Below, piece after piece: positions 37,986 through 49,509 of a DNA stretch of 64,000 bases. This DNA is from Nymphaea colorata (lineage: Eukaryota; Streptophyta; Magnoliopsida; Nymphaeales; Nymphaeaceae). The DNA is taken from the NCBI RefSeq assembly GCF_008831285.2, contig NC_045138.2, positions 37,687,115 to 37,751,114 of the forward strand, in the 5' to 3' direction. The notes under the pieces were generated by a model. It did not search any database. It had not been told where the DNA came from and worked only from the letters and a program-made list of their open reading frames with translations. A program made the position numbers and the translations under genes. Within the stretch, counting starts at the first letter, position 1, and every line of letters starts with the position of its first letter.

Positions 37986-38403
37986 ATTAACATCCTAAAA
38001 ATTTAGTCTCGTATTAAAGATTGTGAGGAATCTTCAATGACTTACAAAGAGGGTTATTAAATAAATTGTTGTCGTGGTTCGTAGCCATTTTAGAGTTGGA
38101 ATTGAAACTGCTAGGGAGCGGGTTGGGATCCGTCGAACCAGGGTCCTGAGTTTAGAAGTGGGTCAGGTTGTTACAGTAGTATCTGATTCAGTTCAACATT
38201 CGGACCTAGGGTCTCACACGTACAAACGCGTGTGCTTTAAGGGGGTGTATTGTAACACCCCAAAAATTTAGTCTTATATTAAAATCTTGAAAGTCTTATA
38301 AAGAGGGTTATTAAATAGATGGATGTTAGAAATTGTTAAGAGGCAGGTTGAAATCTACCAAACCCGAGGGCGCTCGAACCCAATTTTGAGTCAGGTTGTT
38401 ACA
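37986..38403 (+). mobile_element. TRIM-like miniature LTR retrotransposon
   Basis: Two related direct repeats, 37986-38175 (190 bp) and 38251-38403 (153 bp), flank only 75 bp. Both share AAAAATTTAGTCT, AAAGAGGGTTATTAAATA and the end GTCAGGTTGTTACA. The right copy begins TGTAACACCCC and ends ACA, the TG...CA form of an LTR; the left copy has lost its TG. Just after the left repeat, TAGTATCTGATT (38177-38188) resembles the initiator tRNA-Met primer site TGGTATCAGAGC (8 of 12). Just before the right repeat is a purine run (AAGGGGG), as expected for a polypurine tract. No protein is encoded. No clean target duplication is visible. Confidence 0.7.
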
Positions 38404-41400
38404 TGCAACCTACCAGTTCCAGCCCCAAACCTTTCCGCCAACCCCCTCAAGGATGGGTCTAAATAACTGAGGGTAAATCAGCCTGTAAACGCCATTTCTA
38501 CTGCAGTGAAGTCAAGTTGGTGAGCTTGTGTTCAGTTTTCGCTCCTCATCCCACAAAGTTCTCTCTGTTAAACGTGTTACTGTCATTTCAGCAAAGGGCA
38601 TAGACGCCCCACCATTCGGTTGGAAGCTTGGGCCCGAGCATTCAATCTCTTGTCAGGAATTCAAGGAAAGGAGAAGGCAGGAGGAAGCGTAGTGCTATAG
38701 CTCATAAATATCTGGTCTAACTTTTTGTTTTGTCCTTTCAGCTTAACACTAACTAGTATGAGGGTAGCATTCGGATGACACCTTAGAAAAGGGGTTTTGC
38801 AAATATCCTATTTTATTAAGATTTAGTTTTTTAATAAGATTAGAAACGTTGTTTGTTTATTTGGATGCATGACATACCCAAACCCCAAAACTAGCATAAA
38901 TTTTTCACTAGGATCTTCACAAACCAATTTTGACTTATCTAACACACCTAAAACCGCATTTTTTGGCCTCTAAAATGCTGGTTTGGGGTGTGATTCCAAA
39001 GTGCCCATTAATGGGCAGGAGCGGAGCTAGGATTTTTTTTAGGGGCAGAGGTAGGATTTTTTTCAGGGGCGAAGTTAGGATTTTCTTTAGGGGCGAGCTG
39101 ACAATCTAATCTCTGAATTAAGTATGGCCAACTGAATTCAAATTTAAAAAATACATGGTGCAATTAAAAAAATTTATTTTTTTCAATGTAATTTTTTTTT
39201 TCATTAGCCTGAGTGGAGTGATGTGTTGTACTCCCAATTGACGAGTGTCTTCCTTCTTATCCATGTATTCTCAAATACCCCTAAATCGTAGGTGCAAGGG
39301 GAGGGAGTGGGCGGTTTGGACCTCTCATCAAATCCCCTAGGTGATTGTTTTTCGAATGTGTGCCTAGTTGATGGTTTGAAAGATTAAAGAGTACTTCCAC
39401 TACCTTAAGATTGAGTTAGGCTGGCCGTGAGCTTGTGGAGCTATGGAGCTATCGGAGCCGTGCACACCAAATAAGCTTGAAAAAGTCAGCCCGTCACAAA
39501 TGGATTGTTGTGAAGTTAAGAGAGGTAAAAAAAAAAAAAGTACAAATATTTTCTAAACCATATTGGCAAGTTTAACAAGAGCCACCGGGGTTGGAATATG
39601 AAACATCGCAAGTTCTGAGTTCATGAAGCACAGTCATAGAGGGAATTCGTCAAATAAGGTATGTAACTAATAGGAACAGTTTGCAATGCCCGCGCGCTCT
39701 GGTGCTGTAGATGAACCAATTGTCGACAATGTCATCCAAGTATTGGCATGCTTACGCTTGTTAGCTTTTCAGTAACTAGGAAAATGATCAGAAAAACACG
39801 AGACTTGTTCTGTATTTCTTGAGGAGATCAGGTCGGCTCCGGCCAGGCATGGCGATGAGCTCATGATGGGAATGGCCATGATGCATCTATGCTCCACCGG
39901 CCACCGCTCACCACCACCACCACCAATTTCTTCCGCCGTCACTCCCTCCTCCTCCTTCCCATGCTTCCACTTCCTCCATTACTCCGTTGGCTTCCTCTGT
40001 GGCTGCGACACCAATTGCTCCAGGACCATCGCATTAATTAACGACAGAAAGCTCTTTCACGGGGGCCTCTTTTTAATTGATATTAATGTTTCCTAAGAAA
40101 GTAAAAAGCCAGAAGAATTGATAATTTTTCTATCAGTTTTTTTTTTTTATTATAAACATATTTGACTATTCGAGGCATGAAATACATTTCTTTTGCATGT
40201 GACTGCAAGTTACTGGATGTTCATGACACTCACTCAGTCACTCTCTCGATCTGCTGCCCACTATCGTTTCAGTATTTCTTCTTTCATTTTCCATTGAGAT
40301 ATGGTAAATTTTATTTCTTTTAACATGCTTTGTCAGTTTAATGGATAGATAATTGCATCTTGTAAGTAATCTATTGAGGATACACCCATGAAATTTGGTT
40401 AATCACGAATTTAATTGATTTGTCTATCTAATTCCTGAATAAATGTTCCCCGACTATATTAGACAAATAATGTGCTTTCCCCTAATGAATAAGTTTAAAA
40501 GGATACAAATTTGCTGAATTTTTATTACGGTTAAGAATAATCTAAAATAAGAATAACAACCAAAATTGTTACTCACGTTGTTAAAAACAATTAAAATGAT
40601 GAGAAATTTTCGAAAGGGCACCAAAAAATGGGTCATAATTGCGGAACTCAAGGCTCAAGCCTTTTAATGGTTATCGCTAAAATTTCAATGTAAGTTGTTG
40701 AAGTATCATTATTATTTTGCCCTAAAAAAAACCTACCGGTTTATTTGCATATGTACCTAATTCTTTTCTTGCACAACTTTCTAGCATTAATAAAAAAGAT
40801 ATTCGCTTATTTAACTTTGTATTAATAAAAACAAATAAGTTAGATATAACTAAATATGAAACTACTAGCATTATCTTTTATAGACAAAGAGGCTAATACA
40901 AATTAACAATATGAAATTTGTACGTACAAAACACATTTTATTCATTTTATCTCAATAAGCCAACTCAAAATAGTGATGACGTAGGATTTAATTTGACCGA
41001 CGGAAGGTCATTTTTGTTGCCAACGCGATGGGCGTTTTTTTAATAATATCCGAAAGTTAAGCGCGCTTATTGTAGCCAATTTTTAAGTGTGTTTACGAAA
41101 GTATCACAAAAATTGTACTCCTTTTTAATGAATAAGAGGAAAGAAGGTTCAATGTCATTGGTTAATATATATGGTGTCATGGAGCAAATTTGAGAGGCAG
41201 ATCCTTTTTTTCGTTTAGTTTGTGTTTCCTGCCAACTGTCTGCTTAATCTTATTAGCGCATCACTGAGGAACAAGCAATTTAATTGCCTTTTCATGGGAG
41301 CCCAAAATTCTATCAGACTATTAAACTATTTACTTAAAGAGCAAATGAAGAGTGCATGTATGTGGAATCAATCAGAAAAGCCCAAGCAACTCGAACCCTG

Positions 41401-42801
41401 TTATAGCAACAGATAATAAGCATCAGAAGAATAGTAACTTGAGGAGAAATTATTTCTTATTATGTGAATGGGAATGAAATTTCAAACTGTTAGATGAACA
41501 TCGTAGAATCAGCCATCCAGAATGAGTGAAGAGTCCAAGACATCATCGAACATCTAGCTTGGGCTGCATACTACACCTGACCTCCAACCAAGATGACCTT
41601 TATGACATGCTTGAGAACATGTCATTATTTACAGCCTTGAATTTTAGCCAAATATAAGTTAAAGCTAAACAGACAACAAGAAGCTGGCATCTACAAAAGC
41701 CAGTGAAGCAAAATGATCTGAAAACGGGTTATGTGATTCCCACTTATTCCTCTACGCTCGGTAGCTAATGTGCAATAGTATGATATATCAGACTGCAGAT
41801 TCTTTTCATGGCTCCTGGTGCCAATGGTTTCATATCATTTTCTTATATGATATTGCCTCCAAATATCTGGGCAATGGGTGCCATTCCTCAACTAATGGAT
41901 CATCGCAGCTTTCTGCAGCATATGAAGTTCTAAAATCTTCATCACATGTTTCAGGATTGTCCAGGTTCCATTGTTAAGATAAAGCTCAAAGCAGCAACAC
42001 CACCCAACCAGTCACAGATTCTGGTCTTTAGGTTTATCAGCAAGGAAAAGTCCCCGGCTAAGTAGAAAAAAAATGACTTCTTGAGGAATCCTGAAAAAAT
42101 ATTGGTTCTAGCAAAGCACGTAGTTGAGCGCCTTCATTGACAAAACATGCACCACAATCACCAACAGGATACTATGCTTGGAAGGAAACGGTTTATCATA
42201 AACTTACCTGAGGACATCGTACAGCAAATTTATAGTAGTTATACCAATAACAGAAAGAAAAGCAATTGAATGCATAGCATGCCAAATGACATACTAGGTA
42301 GCAAACAGCTTTGTTCAAGCATTTAAAGGTGCAAAATGAGGGGAGAAAATTGGAAGTGGAGCATGGTCCAACTGGGAGCTATGTCAAGATTTAGTTCAAT
42401 CTTTCTGCACACTGACTTTTTAGCAGACGTTAATCTTTTGTCATGTTTCCCTCATATGAACCATCTTACTTCCTTACACAAAAGAGGCTATGTCACATGA
42501 GTGAGGATATGGGGTGCAGGAGTATATAAAATAAGCTTATATGCACATGTATAAATGAAATTTATGCATTTCAACTAGAACAATACTAACCACCAACTTT
42601 TAAGAGCTGCACCACGGTACACCAAGTGAACATAAGGAGAATAGTAAGGGCTGTGGGCAAACAAGATCTTACAAAATAATTTACAATTTTCAGATGAAAC
42701 ATAAAGAGAGATCCACAGCGTGTATCTGAAATAGAGCATCTCAACTAGCAAAATTTTGGTCAAGGACCAACATGATCCTTATACTCTTAATGGAGGAAGA
42801 A
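38404..42801. other. Intergenic, repeat-rich then plain
   Basis: 38.76-39.10 kb holds repeat debris, including three tandem GGGGC(G/A)-AGGATTTT units (39019-39099). A 77-codon ATG frame at 39863-40096 (SPPPPPISS, then LCGCDTNC) is not recognised and I do not call it. The stretch 40.1-42.8 kb is AT-rich with no supportable gene; its right end is the 3' flank of the methyltransferase-like gene. Confidence 0.5.
39019..39099. repeat. Three short tandem units related to a MITE end
   Basis: Units of roughly 26-30 bp of the form AGGGGCGAAGTTAGGATTTT. The third (AGGGGCGAAGTTAGGATTTT) is close to the left end of the 35300 MITE (AGGGGCGAAGTCAGAATTTT). This suggests nested or amplified MITE termini. 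Confidence 0.7.
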
Positions 42802-43896
42802 TTATTCTTTATACTTCAGTATAGCAAGATAAAAGGTAGGCTCATCTACAAATTCAGTTATATGAAATGAATGATCAGCTGCTATCTTCTCCAAAGATTC
42901 CTTGTCCGGCAATTCAGCAGTTACCATGTCAGGGTATCGCTGTCTCTGACGTTCAACAATTTCCCGCCCCTGTGCATAGCTCAGAACAATTCTTGCACCT
43001 ATGTGCAGAGGAAGATGCAGTTTATGCACGAGACAACAAAAATTCAGCTTTAGACAGATGTATGAGACTATGAGTTATTATTTTCTCACCAATCTTGATG
43101 GGTAAATTAGGTTCACCATGGCTCACACTTTTGAGCAAGCAACAAGTAAAAAAAGTTTTTCCTCACCTTTCTGGATAAATGAGGATATAGTAGGAGAATA
43201 AACAAACAATTACAAGTTTAAAAAATTCACCAAGTCTGCTTGTATATGACAGAATCAGATAAGTTCTTGAACAAGAATTTCAAAATTTTGTCAAAATACA
43301 GTAACCGCTTCTTGTAAAAAATGATCTCTGCAGAGTGGTGAAAGCTAATGAATGCTTTGTAAAATAGAACAACCACAAGGTATTCCTTGGGTGAAAGATG
43401 TTACAGGCGATGAGAAGTGCAGTGTGGCTTTGGCGTTACCAACATGTTATGTTACAGAAGGAGCTGGTAGTAGCGTAGTACAATTCACCGTTTAGTATAG
43501 GTAGTCATTGACAATACAATAACTCTATGTGGCATCTCTGCTTCCCAAGAAAAGGATAGGAATGACCAATTGATAATAAAAGCCAATTTTCTGCTTGATA
43601 AAAACTGAAAGAGAACTAAAAGGAGCTTCCAAACAATTGTTGGATTTGTACCTCCACTAGTTTGTAAATCATATCATATGCCAATGCATGGAAACCCTGT
43701 TTCCATCCGAATGCAGGCTCCCCAACAGAGCCTACTGGTGTACAAGGATTCAAGGGACCCGATGGATAGGCAGTTGAAAATTTTCGAAGTACAGGAACAT
43801 CCAGTAACTCCAAATAACGGCCAGTAAGGCTCCAAGATTAACAATATCATTACCAACCATCCAAATAATTTATTAGCACTTATAACACTTAAGAAA

Positions 43897-43929
<33 letters not shown>

Positions 43930-44978
43930 TCCATATAGACATGTTATCCAGCAGGAAACTAACTGCACGCTCTATTATTCGACAACAAAACTAATAAACG
44001 AGTCGACCAAACACTCTGTTATAAGCAGCTTTTTGAATGCATAAAGGTGACCTAGAAAGGGTACGACAAGGGAAATGTTACTGTGGCACGAGTCACGACT
44101 GAGAGTCCCTTCTTATGCTACCATTCTGGATAACGGGGTAAGGAAACATAGCACCAAGGAACACATTCACTTTTCACAAATGCAAGTTACTCTACACCTT
44201 CACAAAATGAAAGTAAAATAATTACGCAGAAATTATTCACCAACTTCTGTCTCGCTTAATCTAACGCATAGGATCAAGCAGTGAACCAGAGAAACAAGAA
44301 TGAAAACCCAGAAGAAAAGAACGTTGAAATGACGAAGACTGCAAATCTAACACTCACCCGGAGAACAGCGAGAGACGAGTGCATCCAGGAGGCGATCAAG
44401 AGAACACGGCAGCGCCGGGAAGTAGTTAAGGAAGACGGCGTCAAAAGGAGCCCATCGTTCCGGGACGTCTACTATGTCCCCCTGCCAACACTTAACCGAA
44501 TCGTACTTCTCCTTCACCATAGCGAGCATGTACAGGGAGTAGTGGACAACCAACAGGGGGCATGGATGGGCAGCCCTTATTCTGTCGACAAAGTCCTCGG
44601 TGGGCAAGCAGACAACAATCTTCGAAGAATCCTGAATGGCGCCTGCGGAGATGATGCGACCAGTCTTCTCCTCGATCTCCTTCTCTGAATTGACGTGATC
44701 GATGTCGAGGAAGGACCAATCCTTTTCGGTGAAGTCGTCGAAGGGGACGATCTCGACGTAGCTTCCCTCGTCAGCGGCAGCCGGCGCCGTCGAAGAAGAA
44801 GGAGAAGAGCAGAATACGCTGGTCCTGTAAGCTCGAGGAAGACGACGGTGAAGAAGGAATGAAGAGGAAGGATTTGGGGGCAGGAAGAGGAGAGGAAGAC
44901 CAAGCGGCGGGAAGAGGAACAGGTGGTCTTACAGAGGTGGAGGATTGGAGCAGAGGACAGCGGAGTGAGAGAGTTCAT
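42802..44978 (-). CDS. Plastid methyltransferase-like protein, N-terminus uncertain
   Basis: The well-supported part is two exons, about 44831-44358 and 42998-42802, joined in phase (CSP + GARIVLSY). The encoded segments GDIVDVPERWAPFDAVFLNYF, GARIVLSYAQGRE, ELPDKESLEK and TEFVDEPTFYLAILK look like the C-terminal half of a plant SAM-dependent methyltransferase fold. The glycine-rich SAM-binding motif I (normally like DxGCGxG) is absent: the equivalent region reads KIVVCLPTED. Activity is therefore doubtful. Upstream, SFLLHRRLPRAYRTSVFCSS resembles a plastid transit peptide but has no in-frame ATG; a TAA lies upstream. ATG 44978 (MNSLTPLSS) is in another frame. A 101-base intron, 44932-44832 (donor CTCT/GTAAGA, acceptor CCTCGAG), would repair it to 238 residues. 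A frameshift is the alternative. Single gene, no operon context. Confidence 0.7.
43897..43927. repeat. C21-A10 homopolymer pair
   Basis: Twenty-one consecutive C residues (43897-43917) followed by ten A residues, inside the intron of the methyltransferase-like gene. Confidence 0.97.
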
Positions 44979-44999
44979 GGTGGCGAAGAGAGAGAGAGG

Positions 45000-46642
45000 G
45001 GTCGTCTTTGGGCACCTCCAGAGACGCCTGCAAAGGATAACTTCTACCAGGAGGGTGTTTGGGAAAATGGGCAATCGTGGCGTTTGAACTTTCTCACAGA
45101 GACACGGATGACCGAGATACGATGCAAAATCCAGCCTTCAATCATATTTAGTTTAGCCTGCCCAATCACGGTGTTTCCTTGAGCGGATAGAACGTCCGGA
45201 ACACAAACGCGAAAACTAACCAGTAATCAAGATGACCTCAAAGGAGGCCGTTGGCACGAGAGGAGCTTACTCAATACAGATTGTCTCATGTGATTTCAAA
45301 CTCAGGTATCTCATGGGTTAAAATTATGATAAGCTGTTTCATGATTTTAGTGGACCCATGATATACTTACAGTATTATTGCTTTATTATTGTTTGCAGTT
45401 TAAAAAAGTAGTGTTCGCGGGCAGAAAGCATAAGATGTTATGTTCCTTGGGACTAGGAGCTAAAAATTAAAAAAGATTGGTCCAGCCAAGATCACAGGAC
45501 TCAAATAATAATATATTTTGAGCGTAGTTGATAAATTTTGCTTTAACAAATCTAAGATCTGACCCAGCTTTCAATTAGAATTCTCAAATTTGAAATACGA
45601 AATATTTGTATCCACCGGCCACGGCCACTGCCAGCCTGATAGACCATTCTCATAAGAGATCTTCTTCGGATATGGTTCCGCGAGGATTAAGGAATCATAC
45701 GCGCATATATATAATCTTTGACAACCATTTTCTTTACCATCCGATGCAACGCCGCTAGGAGTTGGCTCCCATCCCTTTTATTCCAAAAGAACTAAAGAAT
45801 ATGTACAACCAAACAACGACAAGTTTCTCTACCATAAAGAGAAGGAAACCTGAACAATTATAGACTTAAGTTGGAACTGGCTCGACTCATTTATTTGCTT
45901 GTATACTTGATTATAAGCAAGGGCCCAAGTTTCCGAGTTTCTGTTGGGGACAGGTGATGTGTTTAAATGAATAGACCAAAAGATTTAAAAATTTGATGAA
46001 AGGATGGTTTATTTCGTGGATTGGTGGCACAGGAACATGATAAGGATCGACTATATATATTATTAATTTTCGCCCTTCTCTCTCTCCTTAAGTGAAGCAT
46101 GCACTGGCAGCATAGGTTGATTAGTTCTGGTTTTGCTGCTTATAGCTCTACCAAATTTGAATGCTGATGTAATTTAGAACTAAGCATTCAACTAAGCCAC
46201 TTAAAATATTCCCTCCTTATGCATAATTATAAGGAAAGTTTCATCCTCTAATTTTTCATTTTGTTTATTATGTCTGGGTACCAATTGATGGACGAAACTG
46301 AGCTCAAATATGAACGAAAAGAACAATATATTCTTGAAGTCTGCCTTGGCATGTTCAACAATCTAAAATTAAACAAAATAAATCATGTCCCAATCAAACA
46401 TAAAACAAGCCCTTCGAGATGCAACGTACATTTGAAACACTCAAAACGGCAGCTTATGGCACGCAAAGCTTTTGCACTCATGGCTGCCCAACTATCAAGC
46501 ATGCATGAAATGCGCACAAACAAAAAGACCAGACATAACGGAGAAGGAAATGATCATCAAACAGAAACAAGTACTGGAACGGTGGAATGTGGGGCTAATG
46601 ATCAAGTTCTTTTTTTTTTTTTTTTTCCGGCCAGCCGGATCT
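45000..46642. other. Intergenic
   Basis: Upstream flank of the methyltransferase-like gene on the left and 3' flank of the PDF1-like gene on the right. A T17 tract lies at 46610-46626. I see no gene. Confidence 0.55.
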
Positions 46643-48231
46643 CTACAGTCTGAGCTTGAGGCGGCCTTCGTTGGCTTGCTGGAAAAGGGCCGCTTGAGAT
46701 GCCGCCGCGGCGTCGGAGATGAGCGCAGTAGTGAAGCCGGTCCTGACCTCCTCGGCGGTGAAGGGGAAGTGGTGGTTAACCATGGAGTTGAGGAAGGAAG
46801 CGGTTCCCTCTCGGAAGAGCGCGCCAAACCCATCGGTGCGGGGGTTGGCTAGGGCCTGGAGCAGGGTCAAGTCATGACCGAACACTGGTGTGCAAATACC
46901 ACCGAACACACCAGCCACTGAGCCGATGTACCCTCCAAATAGTCCGTATATGGCAGCTGGGTGAAGTTTCCACCAGCTAAAAAAACACATGCATATTATT
47001 ATTAAAATTTAAAATAATTAACGATTGAACAGATTAAAAACATTTAAGGAGTATACTATACTTGGTTGGTTAGATAAGCATATGAACAGATGTTATTCTT
47101 ATACACCATAAAAGTAGGATTGCAATACTCAAGTTAAAGGGTTGCACTATAATATTCATCTCCCACTTAAGTTCTCATATAGCCCAAGATGATCTTGAAA
47201 GTAAGGGGAATGGAGAGCTTTCTGGTTCTTTTTTACCATTGGATCTTTTTTAAGCCGTGGATTATTAATCTCATACTCATCTAAAAAGACTAGGAACAAC
47301 AACAAAGTGAAGAAAATAAAGCTTGCCGAAGTTTTACAATGAAGATCAGAATTGAAGCAATGAAAGAAAATAAAACTTGCCCAAGATTGAAAATAATAAT
47401 CAGAACTGAAGCATTTTGTCCAAAAGGGGCTTCCCTTAAACGAAAATGAAGGCCAGAAAATAAATACTAGTATTTTCATACCACAAGCATTAATTTTTCA
47501 ATGTTACGTGGTCCGCATTTAAAAGTGCGGCATCTTCTGCTTTAAGGAGTGCAGACAGAGGGAGACATATAATTTGAAATCATAGGTGATAGCGGTGAGA
47601 GAGACCAAGAGAGAGGGGGTTTACCTGCATGTGCCGAAGAAGAAGGGCGAGCCGATGTTAGGGTCGACGGGGGTGGTTGGTGGTGGAAGGACGGGAACGG
47701 AGCCGCCGCCGCCAGTTGCAGGTGGGTTGTAAGTTGGTGGAGAGTGGTAGTACCCGCCACCGTCAGATGGAGGAGTCAGGGAGCCGCCGCCAGTTGCAGG
47801 TGGGTTGTAGGTTGGTGGAGAGTGGTAGTAGCCGCCACCGTCAGATGGAGGAGTCAGGGAACCGCCGCCAGGTTGTCCGCCGCTTGGGGGCGAGTGGTAG
47901 TAACCCCCTCCGCCTGAGCGTGGAGTCCCGTAACTCCCGCCTGGCGGGTTGCCGCAGCCAGTGTGACCATGGTGAGGTGCACCGTTGCCTGCAACAGTAG
48001 CAGACGAACGCATATATTTCAATGTACAGTATACGAAAACAATGAGACAAATTCCGCGGACACAGAGAATAGAAACATGTTCGCTTGTTCTTACTCACAT
48101 TCGCTTTCATCCCATACACTGTCAGGGAGGAGTTCTTCAGCAGTAGAGAGAGCGGGAACGTTCATGTGGTGTGACACCACAACCCCAAGCAGGAAGCACA
48201 CCAAGCTCATGGTGACCCTCTTGCCCACCAT
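46643..48231 (-). CDS. PDF1: PDF1-like protodermal factor (secreted, Pro/Gly-rich)
   Basis: A secreted extracellular protein of the protodermal factor 1 family, in Arabidopsis specific to the shoot epidermal (L1) layer. Exons 48231-48099, 47988-47625 and 46976-46643 join in phase to 276 residues. Residues 1-22 are a signal peptide (MVGKRVTMSLVCFLLGVVVS). Residues 46-160 are Gly/Pro/Ser/Tyr-rich with repeated SDGGGYYHSPPTYNPPAT units. The C-terminal domain (from 165) has the family pattern: CSWWKLHP, LLQALANPRTDGFGALFREG, TASFLNSMVNHHFPFT and a final QQANEGRLKLRL. The Arabidopsis domain has CDYWRNHP, LLQALSNTRAD and ANEGRLK at the same places. An L1 box and TATA box sit upstream, consistent with epidermal expression. 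Family assignment is confident; the exact wall function of the family is not established. Confidence 0.93.
47700..47867 (-). repeat. 78-bp in-frame tandem repeat in PDF1-like gene
   Basis: Two near-identical 78-bp units (26 codons) plus flanking partial copies encode GGGSLTPPSDGGGYYHSPP-type units. They differ by only a few bases, so the duplication is recent or homogenised. Confidence 0.9.
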
Positions 48232-48340
48232 TTTTCTGGAAGTTATGCTTCTGTTTCTTCTTTCTTCTTCTTCAGAAAGGAGAACAGAGCAGAGGAAAGG
48301 GAGAGACTATTGTGTGGAGAAGGTTGATGGTGGTGAGAGT

Positions 48341-48347
48341 TTATATA
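48341..48347 (-). promoter_or_regulatory. TATA box of the PDF1-like gene
   Basis: The minus strand reads CTATATAAAC, 110 bases upstream of the ATG at 48231. It would give a leader of about 80 bases containing a TTCTTTCTTCTTCTTC pyrimidine stretch. Confidence 0.7.
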
Positions 48348-48423
48348 GAGGGTTGTGCTGTGGAAGTAAATATTTGCAGCGATTAGTGTCTTAGTAGTTG
48401 GAACTTGGAAGCCATGTAACAGG

Positions 48424-48431
48424 TGCATTTA
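48424..48431 (-). promoter_or_regulatory. L1 box (TAAATGCA)
   Basis: The minus strand reads TAAATGCA, an exact match to the L1 box TAAATG(C/T)A bound by class IV HD-ZIP factors (ATML1, PDF2). It lies about 77 bases upstream of the TATA box and 193 bases upstream of the ATG. The Arabidopsis PDF1 promoter is known to depend on such a box for epidermal expression. Confidence 0.8.
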
Positions 48432-48449
48432 TAGGGATTTATTGTGATT

Positions 48450-49500
48450 CATGCAATAATCCTTCTCTGTCATAAAAAGGGGAGGGGAGCGAACGCGGGC
48501 AGGGCCTTTTTGAAGGAAAATCTTTTTCTGTTTGGCGACTTCTGCCAATAATTTCAATAAACTGCCTCTACTTTCATATTTTTCTAATACAAGGCTCTGG
48601 TTTAGAGAAACTTCTCGCAGGGCCTATATATCTTTACTGTGATTTGTTTAACCCAAGTTAGCTGAAAGATTTACTGAGTCGAATCTAAATAGCCCCAACA
48701 CCATTTTTATTCTCCTCTGGATAGAAAATAGTTTTCCACTTCAAGAAAGAGTTTACTGTTTTGAAATGACATTCAGCTGTCGTCTCTACTTTGACGATTA
48801 GCAGGAAAACTTTGGCACCTATTTTGAGATCATGGGCAAAAGGTCGAGAACGATTAAAAGATTTCTCCTTGCCTCAAATTTAATTGGAAGAAGGTGGTGG
48901 CTCCTTTAAAATATTTCAAGCTAGATGGCATCTTAAAGATCTGACTCCTGTCCACCACAAAGTAGGAAATAAGAGCTGGATGTTTGAAATCTAACCCAGA
49001 GAGGGGGAGAGAGAGATTGTATGAATAAGGGATCGTTGGCACTTCCAAGAGGCAGATTTTTCTTTTCAGAGAAGGGAAAGATCTATTAGCTAGCAGGTGA
49101 ATTAATTGTCATTTGACAGTAACGGATAGGTTTCATATATGGATACTGATCGATATAAGGAAACTTTATTACATCTAGCTGGATACTTTTTCACTCCATT
49201 CTTCTAAACTGCGCATTTCTACAAGTTTTTTTTCCATGGCGAGGAATGGTTGATTATTTACTAATGTTGTTTGCTCCTCTAGGTAAAAACCCCTGCTGAG
49301 CCCCTACGGAACCACGGGAAGGACATATATAGATTGCAAATATAATTGTATAGGGACTTGGTCCAGAGTCCTTAGCTTAGCACTCTTCACAAGTCTGCTC
49401 TCGTTACAACAGGGTTTCTTCTACGGGAAATAAGAACCTGTGTCAACAACAGGGGGATCAGGGTGTGAGGACAGAGGTGTTTTTAAGAAGCGTGATGTCC
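48450..49500. other. Intergenic
   Basis: Distal upstream region of the PDF1-like gene. No coding sequence or clear repeat beyond short GA runs. Confidence 0.6.
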
Positions 49501-49509
49501 TTCAATTAC

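Noticed and set aside
38762-39006. Possible MITE with GGGTAGCATTCGG / GGGCACTTTGGAATC ends
   Set aside because: The ends are only loosely inverted and no target duplication is visible.
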